A DNA stretch of 64,000 nucleotides from Benincasa hispida (lineage: Eukaryota > Streptophyta > Magnoliopsida > Cucurbitales > Cucurbitaceae): assembly GCF_009727055.1 (NCBI RefSeq), contig NC_052350.1, positions 18,412,840 to 18,476,839 of the forward strand, given 5' to 3'. The notes under the pieces are model-generated. The model was not told where the DNA came from, ran no database searches, and saw only the letters and a list, made by a program, of their open reading frames with translations. The translations under genes and the position numbers were made by a program. Within the stretch, counting starts at the first letter, position 1; each line of letters opens with the position of its first letter. Of the stretch, positions 34,262 through 46,461 are shown in pieces.

Positions 34262-34561
34262 GGCTTAAACGAGAGATCTAAAAGCCAAACCAGATCCAAA
34301 AATTTCTTAAAAAACCTCTTCCCCCTCTTTCAGAGAGAGTGTAAATCGCTGGTTTTGGGTGCTCTCTTCGTTACCTTACACGAGGAAGAAGAAGAAAGAA
34401 GAAGAAGAAGACGAATAATTACTGTTCTTGCCCGAAGCCGAGTGAGTTATAGAAGACGGTGCAGCCATCGGGCATTCATGACCGTTCGATCTTCTTTTGT
34501 GGCCATAACGTGCGGCCTAGATTGCAATATCAACCAATCGGGTTTTGATTAAGCGCACATT

Positions 34562-36200
34562 CACTTAAATTTTTCTAAATTATTTTGTGAACTGTATGAT
34601 TCATTTTTTCCGTCAAATTTGGTAACAATTTTTTCTTTTTTTAAAAAAAAATAATAATTTGCAATTGAAGCAATGTTTTTGATTTTATTGATAGTGAGAC
34701 AGTTTGTTCTTTATCTATTGGAGATAACATTTTAAGAAATTGATTGTTTGGGTTCAATTAATTTAAGCACCCATTTTGAAAGTAGGTTACATTATTAAAA
34801 AAACGACAATGAAAACTTATGTGGATCGTTTTGATTGTATCATTCAATTTTAAAAGTTTCACTTTAAGTATTAAAGTTTGAAGTTTGTTTCTAAATAAAT
34901 CTTGTAGGCTTTTATTGTCAAATATATATAGATGGAAAAAACTTGTACATGTGAACCTAAATACACACATGAAAAATAATAATAAGAAATAAGAAATACT
35001 CATTAAATATTTGACAATATATGGGATGGGGATCGAACTTCTAACATATTTGTGAACTTACATATTGTTGTTCTTTCATTAAATTTACTTTTAGTATGTA
35101 TTTAGATTTCTACATTTAAACCATACATAAACTTATACACAAAATTTGCTATTATGAATTTAACGATAAAAACATTTTGTGATTGTCTTTAAAAAAAATT
35201 AAGGGTTAAAAATGAAAATTTTCACTTCTTGATTTTGATCAATTGAGTCTTGCTCAAATTTTCTATTTTATTTTATTTTTTAGAAAAAAGTAGTAGACAT
35301 TTTAAATATTTTATTTAGTAGGTCTTAAATTTTTAAAAACTATTTTTGTGTAACAAGTCTTTGAATTTTAATTTTTTTAAAAAATTACAAAAGATTTGTA
35401 TCTTATAAGATGTTTGACCTTTTAATTTTACTTCCAATAGATCCCTAAGTTTTAAAATTGGTCAAATATTAAAGGAATATATTGTACGAATATATTAAAC
35501 AATCTATTGACTTGTCTTCTTTAAAGTTTATGAATCTAAATCTAAACTTATATTTTACCCCTCTGAAAAAATACATGTCAAACCTATCGAGACTATATTA
35601 TTGTGAAACTTATGCTAGACCGTTGTCCTTAAATAGGTCATTCTTTATGGATCTCCTCACATTTTTCTTTTATTTTCTTTATTTTTATGTTTGATTGATT
35701 TTATATCACTTTAAATCTAAATTTCATTCCAAAATATTAATGGACTATTTAAATGACAATACTACTACATCTGATACCAATTCTAACAGTGTTAGCAAAC
35801 ACAACTTTGTAAATTTTAGTTTCATACTACAATTTTTTGCTTTTCTATTGATTATCATTCTACTTTTTCTCATATAGAACTGAAACCTCACTGGCCACAA
35901 TCTGGTAGATATTGGTCATTAAAGAGGTCAATTCAGCGAAGAGGAAATCAACAAGAGTATATGGCATACATTATTGAAACAACTTCTTAACATTGAAGAA
36001 AATTTGATACAACTTTGAACTCTCTCAGCAGCAAACTAATACTTGTGGCCATTTTGAAGTAATTCAAGTGTCATTTGAAGATTATTATACAGTGTAAAAC
36101 GGTACACAAAACTTACTGCTATAAACATTTCCTTTAGATCATTTAGAGCTTAAACAGAGAAAAATGGAGAATTCTGAGTTATAACAAATGGTGATCAAGA
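34562..36200. other. AT-rich intergenic region
   Basis: No gene found. Mostly A/T runs between the TM9SF promoter side and the 3' end of the next gene. The last ~250 bases (35950-36201) may be the 3' UTR of that gene. Confidence 0.6.
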
Positions 36201-36201
36201 G

Positions 36202-38682
36202 CTACTCTTCAGATGTTGTTTCAAGCATTCTGACCGTACGAGGAAGCATGAATTCGGCAAACAAAGGGTAGTGAGATGACGGGTAAAATCCATCGATATT
36301 ATCATTCACCACTTCACACAGGACAGGGATTAAAGATCTACCTCGGAAAAGAATCCAATCTACATGTAGATCTTGAGTCTGACGATCCCAGCAAAGGCAA
36401 AGCGCTCTAAGAATCAACTTGAAAAACTCGAAAGCTCCCTGTTTGTCACCTGAAATGAATCTCGCAGAGTCGGGCAAAGGTTGAACAAGCTCCTAAGCAA
36501 GTTATGGCTGAGCTAAATTGCATACCTTTGAAACCATGATAAGTTCGAATAAGAGAAACATTCTTCCTCGCCCGAGCAATTGCCCATGTATCTCTCATGT
36601 CCCCCACTGCACCCTTTTCTCTGCCAACAAGAAAGAGAAGCCACAAAACAATCTAGATTTAAGAAGAATGAGTTTGGTAACTGAATACAAAATCTACAAT
36701 GATATGTCCGCTGATTAAGAAAAATGAACTATGTGAGCTAATAAGGCTGATTAAGACAGAAAAAGTTTCTCTCTCCTAGCCACAAATGAGAACCTATAGG
36801 ATTGAACACACTACCCAGGCTGCACAGTTACTAATTAGAAGACACTGTTTTTTTCGATTACCTGGATCTCCCAAGAAGAAAACGACCGGTAGTTGATTCC
36901 TTTTCGGTGTTGAAACCTCCACAGTATATAACAGGCAAGCTAGGCGGTAAGGATGCAATATGCTGCCATGTAAGCAAAGCACTTCGTCTGCGGGCACGAG
37001 GGTTGAGCTCATCCATCTTCGTATTTACTATCTGAAATGAGAACCCAGGAGGCTCAACTCCTTTCAGTTGGAATGTGTGGGCATCGCGTCAAGTTAACAA
37101 ATAACACAAGGTTCTCCATACAAAGGCAAAAGGATATGTTAAAATGCAATGAAAGATAATTTGTAATGAAATCTCAAGGATATCGCCCAAGTTGCAATAT
37201 GTGGAGCAATCGAACCCCATGACATGCTTCCTGGGACAGAAGGTGATTCCGACAACCAAAATGTGCCACCTTCTAACAGCTCTACCTTTTTAACAGAGGA
37301 AAGAAATAGCAAAGCAGAAAAATCGCTCCAGATTACCAGACTTGAATTAGAACAGATGCCAAATCAGAGTAAGCAATCTGATACCTTCTCCTTGTCATAA
37401 AAGATTGTGCAGTGTTCATCTGAATCGTCATGGGCTCCTTTTCTTGAAATTCCAAATTGGTCATAGCCTAAAAAATATTTAATACATCAAAATTAGAAGC
37501 TAAAAAGATAATACAGACACAAAAGATAGAAACCTAAGAAAATATCCATATGATTATAAGATTTTGCATTATGGTTGTTTCTTTCTTCACCCCATTACTG
37601 TCTTCCACAGTTTTATATGGGGAAGCAAGTTTCAGTTCCCATGACAAGCTTAGCTTAGGCATTTGCCGCCTCAAATTGAAGCATTCATTGATCATGAGTC
37701 AGTTTCATAAGGCAGCCAAGGACTCCGAAGTTGATACTAATCTTGTCAATTTAATGAGCATCTTATAGTGATTAATACTGTTAAAACCTCAAAAATTGGT
37801 CAGCAATCAACCTGTAATTTCATTCGCATCAGAAGATTAATCATCGAAAATCTTATAATTTGAGCTTCACCAAATTCTTCTACCAGGTAACCAATCAGTG
37901 AGGAACTTCTTTGAATCGTAAAAAAATCTAATACTTTTTTGCCATCACGGGCTTATTGAAGTTATCCTCCATCCAATATGTTAAAATTTTCAATTTCTAT
38001 AATCGTAAGTTCATCGTTGAACATATAAAAAAACTTCTTATTTCATAGCAACAATAACAAGCCTATATATAAGTTTACAAATAATCTCAGTAGAAGCACA
38101 TACCAGGCAAGCCCTGCTGAAGAAAATCCAACTGAGATTTCACACCTAAACTCATTAAGGAAAAGAAATGAAGGAATCAGAGAGGCAAATGGTAAGAGGT
38201 CATTAATTTCTTCCAAATCAAATGTATTGAACTCAATCATTAAAGTAGCGCCCCCCGCCCCCACCCCCTACCCCACCCCAAAAAAAAAAAAAGGAAAAAA
38301 AGCTCCATCAAATGTCTACTCAATTGGAGCTTCCGAGCAAACTAACCCAGGCCATACTCAAAACTCAAGCAAAATCCTACAGAACCAAAAACCCACCAGC
38401 AAAACTCAAATCAACGACGACCCAGATGAATTATTGCGAAAAAATCACACCACGGATCAAGATCCACAAGCATTGAAAGAATCAAACTTGAAATTCCATA
38501 AAGTAGAGTAGCAGAGCAGTAGAAGAAAAGGCAGGTATACCTTGTTGAGTGCAGAGAATCGCTGGAGAATAGCTAGTGATGACACTGATACATAAATCCC
38601 TTCTTTTCTCCCATGAATTTGAACTCTCTGGTGGTTGATCGTCGTGGAGATTGAAGGACATTACAGTCAAAGTACAACTCAT
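36202..38682 (-). CDS. Endonuclease/exonuclease/phosphatase-fold protein
   Basis: Seven exons, minus strand: 38682-38541, 38145-38104, 37467-37385, 37285-37184, 37076-36862, 36620-36526, 36449-36202. Phases close exactly to 308 aa, ATG at 38682 (MSCTLTVMSFNLHDD). Six blocks of the EEP (DNase I-like) fold are visible: MSFNLH (residues 8-13), ILCTQQG (42-48), CTIFYDKEK, GTFWLSESPSVPGS (a typical EEP strand and loop), YCGGFNT (174-180), DWILFRG and SSHYPLFAEF (284-293). Usual catalytic positions are changed: Gln47 where the metal-binding Glu (T-Q-E) is expected, Gly177 for Asp in GDFN, and Ser285 for Asp in SDH. It may thus be a non-catalytic family member. One intron (37183-37077) is AT-AC. The precise function is not known to me, and no membrane segment or targeting signal is obvious. 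Confidence 0.9.
37077..37183 (-). other. U12-type AT-AC intron
   Basis: 107 bp. On the minus strand it starts ATATCCTT, the exact U12 5' splice consensus, and ends CCCAC. A branch-site-like TTGTTAACT lies near 37093-37101, about 17 bases before the 3' end, also as expected for the minor spliceosome. Joining the flanks gives ...ATWA-TFQLKG..., in frame. No GT-AG alternative preserves the protein here. Confidence 0.9.
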
Positions 38683-39329
38683 TTTTCTCCAGAATTTCCT
38701 CCTCGATTCCTACTTTTCCTTGAACATTGATTCTAAACCTAAAAAGGGATCAGCAATCAGCAGTATCTATAACCTGTTGGTACATTCCATCCTTCTGAAA
38801 CGAGTTAAAGAATCAGTAGTGGCTGAGCTTAAACTTTGAAGAGAGGGAGAGAAATCCTTATTTAATTTGATCATGTCTGGAAGGGCACTGGGTTTTGACG
38901 ACGCACGTGAGAGTCCCACAATTCGATGCCTGGATCACGTGATTAATCTTTAATCGATTAAACCAACAATAAAGTGATTATATATGATTGAGATTTTGTA
39001 CGTAATAATATTTTTTTAAAATAATATTATAAATTTATTAATATATGTTCCCATTTCAATTTTGAATCAAGATTTGCAATTATTGAGATATAGACACCAT
39101 ATCAGAAAGAGAGTGAATTTTTACCTTTCTATTATAAACACATTTTTTTTTACTTATAAACGTTTATTTAAACACTTAAAAGTGAATCCAAATACTTATT
39201 AAAATTATAGATCAAATATTAAATATTTTTATATTTAAATAATATTATAGTAAATGTTCATGTATATTTTTTTTTAAAAAAATGTATATTTCGTTTTGGG
39301 TCGTTTCAAATATAATAAAATAAACCAAT

Positions 39330-39420
39330 CTATTTAAAAATAATAAAATGACACTAACATTGATAGATGTTCATTAATATCTATCATTGATAGACAATGA
39401 CATTTTACTATTTGAAAATA
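39330..39420. repeat. Foldback repeat with TCTATCATTGATAGA core
   Basis: An imperfect inverted repeat: ATAATAAAATGACACTAACATTGATAGATG on the left against CTATCATTGATAGACAATGACATTTTACTATT on the right. It is related to the element at 41050-41166. Confidence 0.5.
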
Positions 39421-41049
39421 TTTTGAATGGTTTTATTATTTAAAACAATCATACTTTCATCATTATAAAAATATTTTAATTAAAATATAAGGTTGCTTCG
39501 AATCATAAAAACTATGGGTTTGTTTGGTAATCATTTGATTTTTTTTTTTTTTTTTAAAAAAAAAAACTATATCTATTTTCTCTAAACTTCTTACAATAGC
39601 ATGTATACCTGCATTTATGTTTTGTTTGGACAAGCATTACATGAGATTTATAATTTTATCAAATAAACCTCTAAACTTACGTAAAAGAATCAATTCAGAC
39701 TCTCAATTAAAATTTCTTTGAAAATTATCCAGAAAAATTATAATCGTCCATTTTATTAAATCGACATTTGAAGACATTCACACGTGTAATAATGGATGCA
39801 TTAAATTTTAAAAAAAAAATCCTAATAAAGGTTCTAAATTGATTCACTTCTAACAATTTAGAAGTTTAATTGAAAATTAAGGTCCCATTTGATAACCATT
39901 TGATTTATTGTTTTTATTTTTTAAAAATAAGTTTATTTCATCTATATTTCTTACGATGATTTGCATCTTTCTTAAATACGATGGTTTAATTCTTAGTCGA
40001 ATTCCAAAAACAAAAATAATATTTTTTGAAAGGAATTTTTTTTAGTTCTCAAATTTTGACTGTTTTTTAAACCATTGGTAAAAAGTAGATAACAAATGAA
40101 TAAATTTGGGGTGAAAGTAATGTCCACAAACTTAATTTTCAAAAACAAAAACAAAAAATAAAATGCTTACCAAACGGGCCTAAATGTCTTGCACAATATT
40201 TTTCAAATTAAATCTAAAGAAAAGTGTAAATTGATATATTATGAAAATTTATAATTTAAATGGATGCAATTATTAGTTCCTGATTTACATTAATACAACC
40301 CAAAAATTTAGGGTGTAAATTGAAAATTTTCATAACTTTTATCAAGTAAGAGTTGAATTCTCAATCAAATTTCAAAAAAGAAAAATAATTCTAAAAATTA
40401 TATGTACCTTTAATTTTCAGTGCTTAGTTTGATTTAAAGATATTGGTAAGGAGCACATAACTAGGTGGAAATTTAGATGTGGATAGGGTATTTATAGATT
40501 TAATTTTAAAAAAAATCAAAATCAAATAATTATCTAACGAGACCTGAGTTATTATAAGAGTCTACTCAAATGAGGGAGAGAGAAAAAAGTGATTATTAGG
40601 ATTTCGCTGATATTTTCACGTTTTTATGGATTCAAGATTGGTATGAGAAGTGGATCAATATTTACATTATATTGTAGTAAAATCTATGAAACATAAAGAA
40701 AATAAGTAACAAAGTTTTACTAATATAAATATAATATAAATTATAGACATGCTAACATATTTAAAAATTTAAAAATATATTATTAATTTAATTTAATTTT
40801 TTTTATTTTTAAATTTCTATAATTTTCTTTAAAAATATTTCTATAAATAGACTTTATGGATATTTCTATCAAAATTCGTGCATTTTTTTCATTACAAATT
40901 TTTCCTATAATTTTGACTTCATTATTTTCCTCGACATCAACGATGAAAATAAATCGTCATCTTTTTCTATTGGAGTTCGAAAAAAAAAGAGTAATAAAAT
41001 AAATTTATTTAAAAAAAGAAAAGTCAATTCAAATATAGAAAAATGAATC

Positions 41050-41166
41050 AAAATATTTACAAAATATAACAAAATTTTAGAAATCAATGATAGACGCTAA
41101 TTGATAATAGAAGTCTATCAGTATCTATCATAGTTCTAAAATTTTGTTAAATCTTGTAAATATTTT
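41050..41166. repeat. Foldback MITE-like repeat
   Basis: 117 bp. The outer arms of 33 bases (41050-41082 and 41134-41166) are inverted complements with two mismatches. The centre holds TGATAGAC and GTCTATCA runs. It codes for nothing. From memory this kind of foldback is common in cucurbit DNA. Confidence 0.8.
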
Positions 41167-41446
41167 CAACAATGTCTCTTTTTTAATGCAAAATACTCAT
41201 TATATTCATTGAGATTCATTGGGAAAAAAAATCCCGTTTTTCTGAAAAATGAAAGAGGTGATTTTATGAATCATAGTAGTGGCACTCAACAACTTTAATA
41301 TACAGAACAAGACTTTATGCCAACCTGTATCAGCTTAACATCAAATCTAACTACAAAATTTTCTTCCATTTCAACTATTCCTTTCAAAAATCCCAACCAC
41401 CTTATATTTTATGTAGTTTAATTTATTAGTTTTCAAGACTCAATAA

Positions 41447-41483
<37 letters not shown>

Positions 41484-41851
41484 AAAGGCTAAATTAATTA
41501 ATGATTTTTTTTTTTGTTGCAAAGGGTCAATTAATTAATCATTTTCCACGAACTAAAACAATTATATATTTATTCATAATCATAGATTCGTAACCCTAAT
41601 ACAAATATTAACAGCCACTAGCTTTAGAAATTGGAATCTTCTGATTGTCCGATGCCATTATTATTTTTTCTTAATTTTTTTAAGAAAATGGTTGAATGGA
41701 GAACGCTTAATCTTTTTTCTTCTCTCTTTATTATTTTTTTTTTTAGAAAAAAGAGTTCAATATCCTAACTTTCACGTAAGGCACCTGCGTGACACATACC
41801 ATTTTCAAACATTCTCATTTATTTCCTTCATCATATCCATATTTCCCGTAT

Positions 41852-42059
41852 TTTTAGGTGAGAGAATAAATAAATCAATATTTCTATTATGTCGTAGAAA
41901 ATCTATAAGATATAGAAAATAAGTAACAAAATGTCGCTAATATAAATAATTTGACTTAATTTTTAGGTGAGAGAATAAATAAATCAATATTTCTATTATG
42001 CCGTAGAAAATCTATAAGATATAGAAAATAAGTAACAAAATGTCGCTAATATAAATAAT
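41852..42059. repeat. Tandem duplication of a ~99 bp unit
   Basis: 41852-41950 and 41961-42059 are nearly identical (one visible difference, GTCGTAG against GCCGTAG), separated by 10 bases. A diverged relative is present near 40660-40735 (TAAAATCTATGAAACATAAAGAAAATAAG). Confidence 0.85.
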
Positions 42060-42853
42060 AGATAAGTCAACTGATTTAAAAATCACAAAATATTTATTTA
42101 CTAATTTAAATCTAATTTTTAAATTTGTTGTTACCATAAAGTTTCTAAAAATATCCATCGAATTTTTTTTGTAAAATCAAGAACTCGATATTTTAAACCT
42201 TGTTCAAGAAGTGAATAATATTTACTAAAAAAAATTACATTAAAAATGTAAAAATAACAGTGAAAAAACAATAAATTAACACCCCTGGTCTATAAAGTTT
42301 ATAAGTTTATAAATACTACTTCTACCAATTGATTTGATTGTTATAAAACCTATGACAGGAAAAATGAGAAAAAAATCGGAAACTAAAAATCAAATAGGAG
42401 TCAAATGGGACGTAGTATTCCTATTCACAATTGTTTTCATTGCTTGACCCTATTCTCTAACTTGAATGAATGGTGATACCAATCCGAAATAATAGTCTCT
42501 CATTAATAAAATTGGAGGGGGGAAAAAGTAAGAAAGCTGCTAGGTTGTTACCAGTCTCTTCTAAAAACCAGAAATTGAACCTAACCCTGGAAAGTGGAAA
42601 GAGATGTAGCAAAAACAGTGCAAATCATCTCAGTGCCATATCAGGGAGGTGTACGTTGAAACCAAATTTACACAACTGTTACATAAATGGCTAAGAGAAA
42701 GAGGAGAATGAAAAAAGGGAGAAGGAAAAAAAAACAAAAGGAAATAGCTCAAAAATAACCAAACCTGCTAATCAAATATTTCACTCATACAGAGGCAGCC
42801 CAGCTACATGTTCATAAATAGTCCCCATAGTTACTCCTTGAAAGGCGTTTGGT

Positions 42854-45800
42854 TCAGCAAGGCTTGATTTCAAATCCAATGCTCAAAAGTGTTCGAGCAG
42901 ATTCCATTGCCTTCTCACCCCCAAGCTCCAAGGCCTCACCAGTCAACTCTCCTTCAGCATCCACAGACCACTGTGTTGAAGAAATTTGGCTCTGGACTGC
43001 GTCGGTTTTCTTTGGTTGCGTATAGATCATGGAGACTGGCGCTGCAGCAGCTACAAGAGGAGCACTTGGTGGACCATGTCGTTTCTTCGGTACAGGCATG
43101 TCGTGATCATGAACTCCCTTGTATGTTATAATTACTGCATTTGGATTTTCTACTGCTGATTCGATATGTTTACGGACTGGACACCCAGCAGAAGTACATC
43201 GGTAGTAGTTCCTGTAATTTTTTTTATTTTTTTTTTTTGTTGGGGGGGAAGAAGAAAACACCAACATCAATATCAGACTATGCAAGGCATCAGAATATGA
43301 TTTAGTAAAATATTTAGTGGGTATACGAATTAACTGGAGAGTTTTTTCCCTTTCTGCTATTAACTTGAAGATAACACATTTCTTAATTTGAGTTACTGAC
43401 TTCATCTGAGGAAATATAAAGAGGGATGCACGATGATGCACAATTCTCCAAATTATGAGCATGTCACTTGATAGCAATACAATGAAATTCGATTGGTTCT
43501 TTTCACTAGAGATGAGTTAAATTGATAAACACAAATGAAATAACATAACTGGCGAAAATTCCACTTAACCGAAGTAAAATCTGATAACAGTAACCACGGA
43601 AACTAAAAAGAGCGCATTCATGTATTTAAGCATCAGCAAAATGGTCCAGAAGGAAGGAAAGTTGAGAATAACCAAGCTTATGCAGTCTTATTAAAATATT
43701 GTCTTATCTTCCATCAAATCAACCGTAAGACGATATAAATAGCTGTAAAACATAAATTATGAAAAGGTATTCACCTAGGATGAGCGTTTCCTTTCACCAT
43801 TTTCTGACCATACTTGCGCCATCTGTATCCGTCACCCGAGATTCCCACATCACCTGCTGCATGCACCACAAATTTCGGTTTCTTTCCAGGTTTTAAGGGA
43901 GTACCTGAGTTTCCCGCACTGCTTTTCTTAACTCTAATTACCAGTAAGAAAACAAATCATTAGCACTACATCAGGCTTATACATGCTAAACATTATATAC
44001 AAAAGTAGAAATAAGAATCAGAGCTCAGCAGCAATTCAAGATGTGCAGACTTACTTCTGTTTTGTCTCAGGTTCATCGTCATTCTCATCTTTGATTTTAA
44101 ATTCATCATTTCCATCAGAGTCATTTGAATACTGTCGTTTCCTTTCAAGGACTATAGCTGTTTCCTGTAACGGTTCTTTTGAAGGCATAGGAGGATCTGA
44201 ATCATTAATTACTCTTCTGGAATGTTCTGCAATGATTTTTTTAACCACGGGCTCAACATAAGGGACGAGCCTACTTTCCTTCGGGATACTAATCTTCCTA
44301 GGTGGATCATGGCTATGTTGACTCTTGTAAACAGTCCCTGTTATTTTCCCTGAGTGATCACAACATTCAATCTTCTTAGCAAAGCATTCAGAATATGTAC
44401 ACTTGTAATAGCTACGTGAACCCTTAGGACTCTTCACTTGCTTCTGACCGTATTTTCTCCAATTGTAACCATCAGAAGCAGGTGTCCTTACATTGGGAAC
44501 AGACGATGCAGTTTTATGGTTGGAGGAATTTTTCTGGCTTGGTTCTGCCTTACATTCTTTCTGGACTTTCTTAGGTGACATCTTATGTTCAGATAAACTT
44601 GGACTTGCGGAGGATGAGATAGACTGGGTAACTGAAGTTGGTGATTGGTCTGAATCAGGTCCTTTACATGTTGACACCTGAAGCTGGCTTTCTTCTTGAA
44701 CCTTATCTGTCTGAGTTGCTTCAACAGCCACAGGCTCATTGCGGGAAGATCGAGCTTGCGGCTTAAGAGATGATGAGGAAAAAAAATTAGATAGTGACGG
44801 GGCCAATATACTAAGGCATCAAATCATCCATAAGGAGCCTAGCTCTTAAATTATTGCACCACTGGATTCTGTTACTTTTACCATTATCAGAAACAAGCCA
44901 TGAAGATTATAATAAAAACATGCCATAAAGATTATAACATGTACCTTAAAAAAGTTAAAAGGCTAAAAAAATCAAACTACGATCAAGCAACTAACTCTCA
45001 AATAGTTGCACCACAAACTCTATTGCTCAACAATTCTCTACTCAAGTATTCTTTTTTTGGCAGGAAACAAATATTAATGATGAAACCATAGAAGAGGGAA
45101 ATGAGATATACCCATTGCACCAATGGTTTACAAGAAAGATTCCCAATTGGTGGCAAAATGCGCAAGATCATAATTACAAAAGAAATTAGAGAGGTTAAAA
45201 GTAGAAGCAAATATTCTAGATACGTCTCTTGAAGAGATTTAAGTTACAACAGATTGTTCATTTGAAATTTTCACAAATCCAGTCTTCCATGGCTCATAGA
45301 GAAAACAACGTCAATGATTAATCATCAATTTTCCACTGCCCACTGAAACGGAACATCTTAAACGCAACTTTGAAGGAGATAAATATACCAGCAATAAGTT
45401 TTGCAACAAGAACATTGGTCGTATTAATAAATGGGAAAATATGAACTTAAAAACCAGAAAGTGAAAATGCTTAAATAATATGGGGGAAGACATAAAAAAT
45501 ATAGCCAAAGATTTGTGTTATGCTTGATATTTGATCACAAACGACAAGTATTCATATGATAATTAATTTGACATGAAACAGCAGCCTCTTCAATCATATA
45601 TTCTTTTAACAATAATCATAGCTTCCTCTCTATTGACTATATAGCTAAAGCACAGAAGAAACAAGATCGAGCTCCTTACCTTCAATTCAGCTCCTTCAAG
45701 TGACTGCGCAGCAGAATTGACAGGCAAACCTAAAGGATCAACAAGAAAACATCACCCAAAGAAAAATTCCACCAAAACCCATTACTTAAAAACAAAATAA

Positions 45801-46091
45801 TCGACGAACGAACCTACCATCACACCGACCGTTCTCGGAGGACTGATTCATAGAAAGAACCGTTAGGGTTTCAGAACATGAACCCCTCACCACAGCTTCA
45901 CTAACCGACGAACCGGTCCTCAACTCAGTCGGTTGCAACTCACTCACCACTCCTCCTCCTCCTCCTCTTTCCAACTCCACCTCCGATTCATTCTCCGAAT
46001 CTTCCATTTCTTCTTCATCATCTTCCTGCCCTGCAGTAGCCGCCTTGGAGCTTCCTAGTTGGTCAGTTTCGAAGCTTTCCGGCTCCGCCAT
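42854..46091 (-). CDS. WRKY32: Group I WRKY transcription factor, WRKY32-like
   Basis: Nuclear DNA-binding factor that recognises W-boxes (TTGAC[C/T]). Five exons, minus strand: 46091-45818, 45729-45680, 44761-44055, 43933-43775, 43211-42854, giving 515 aa. The start is the ATG at 46091 (MAEPESFETD); no upstream in-frame ATG was seen. An acidic Ser/Glu-rich N-terminus leads to the first WRKY domain (WRKYGQK from residue 209, zinc finger CX4C...HSH). The second has WRKYGQK from residue 382, CTSAGC and HDH. The intron after GNAHPR, inside the second domain, is the conserved position in group I. RNYYRCTSAGCPVRKHIE and the tail MPVPKKRHGP resemble WRKY32 more than other group I members. The third exon's start at 44761 was chosen because it keeps phase and follows a strong pyrimidine tract; an AG at 44811 would break the frame. 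Confidence 0.9.
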
Positions 46092-46294
46092 GGCCGATTC
46101 TCCTCCCTCAAAAGAGAGTAAAGTCACCCACAACTGTTGCAACTTCTTTTATAGTGTCCGAAGCAAAGCCGAAATCAAGGGCCGATTCCGAAATCGAGTT
46201 ATCGGAGTCTGCGTGTTAGTGACATCGAAGGAATAGATTAGGTGAGAGAAAGAACGGTTTTTAGAGAGAGAAGGAAGCCGCTTTTAAAGTGTCT

Positions 46295-46461
46295 TTGACT
46301 GTAGTTGACTCAGGTAGTTTTCGTTAACGGACATCGTCAAGTAATCCGTTACTATACAGCCGTTGGATCTTGCTCAATAGTTTGATCATCGTTGGATTCT
46401 TTTAGTTGACGGTTTTTTTTTTCACGGCGTTTGTGGCCACATGGAGGCTTCTCTTTTGACT
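46295..46461. promoter_or_regulatory. W-box cluster upstream of the WRKY gene
   Basis: TTGACT at 46295-46300, 46305-46310 and 46456-46461, and TTGACG at 46406-46411, that is 200-370 bases before the start codon. W-boxes bind WRKY factors, so auto- or cross-regulation is plausible but inferred. Confidence 0.5.

Larger units (their letters stand above)
38883..42853. other. AT-rich intergenic region with repeats
   Basis: No gene found. It holds long A or T runs (for example 41453-41480), two related foldback repeats (39330-39420 and 41050-41166), a tandem duplication (41852-42059) with a diverged third copy near 40660-40735, and the probable 3' UTR of the WRKY gene in the last ~150 bases. Confidence 0.65.

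Noticed and set aside
45818..46142. Longer start for the WRKY protein at 46142
   Set aside because: The codon there is TTG. The first ATG in frame is at 46091.
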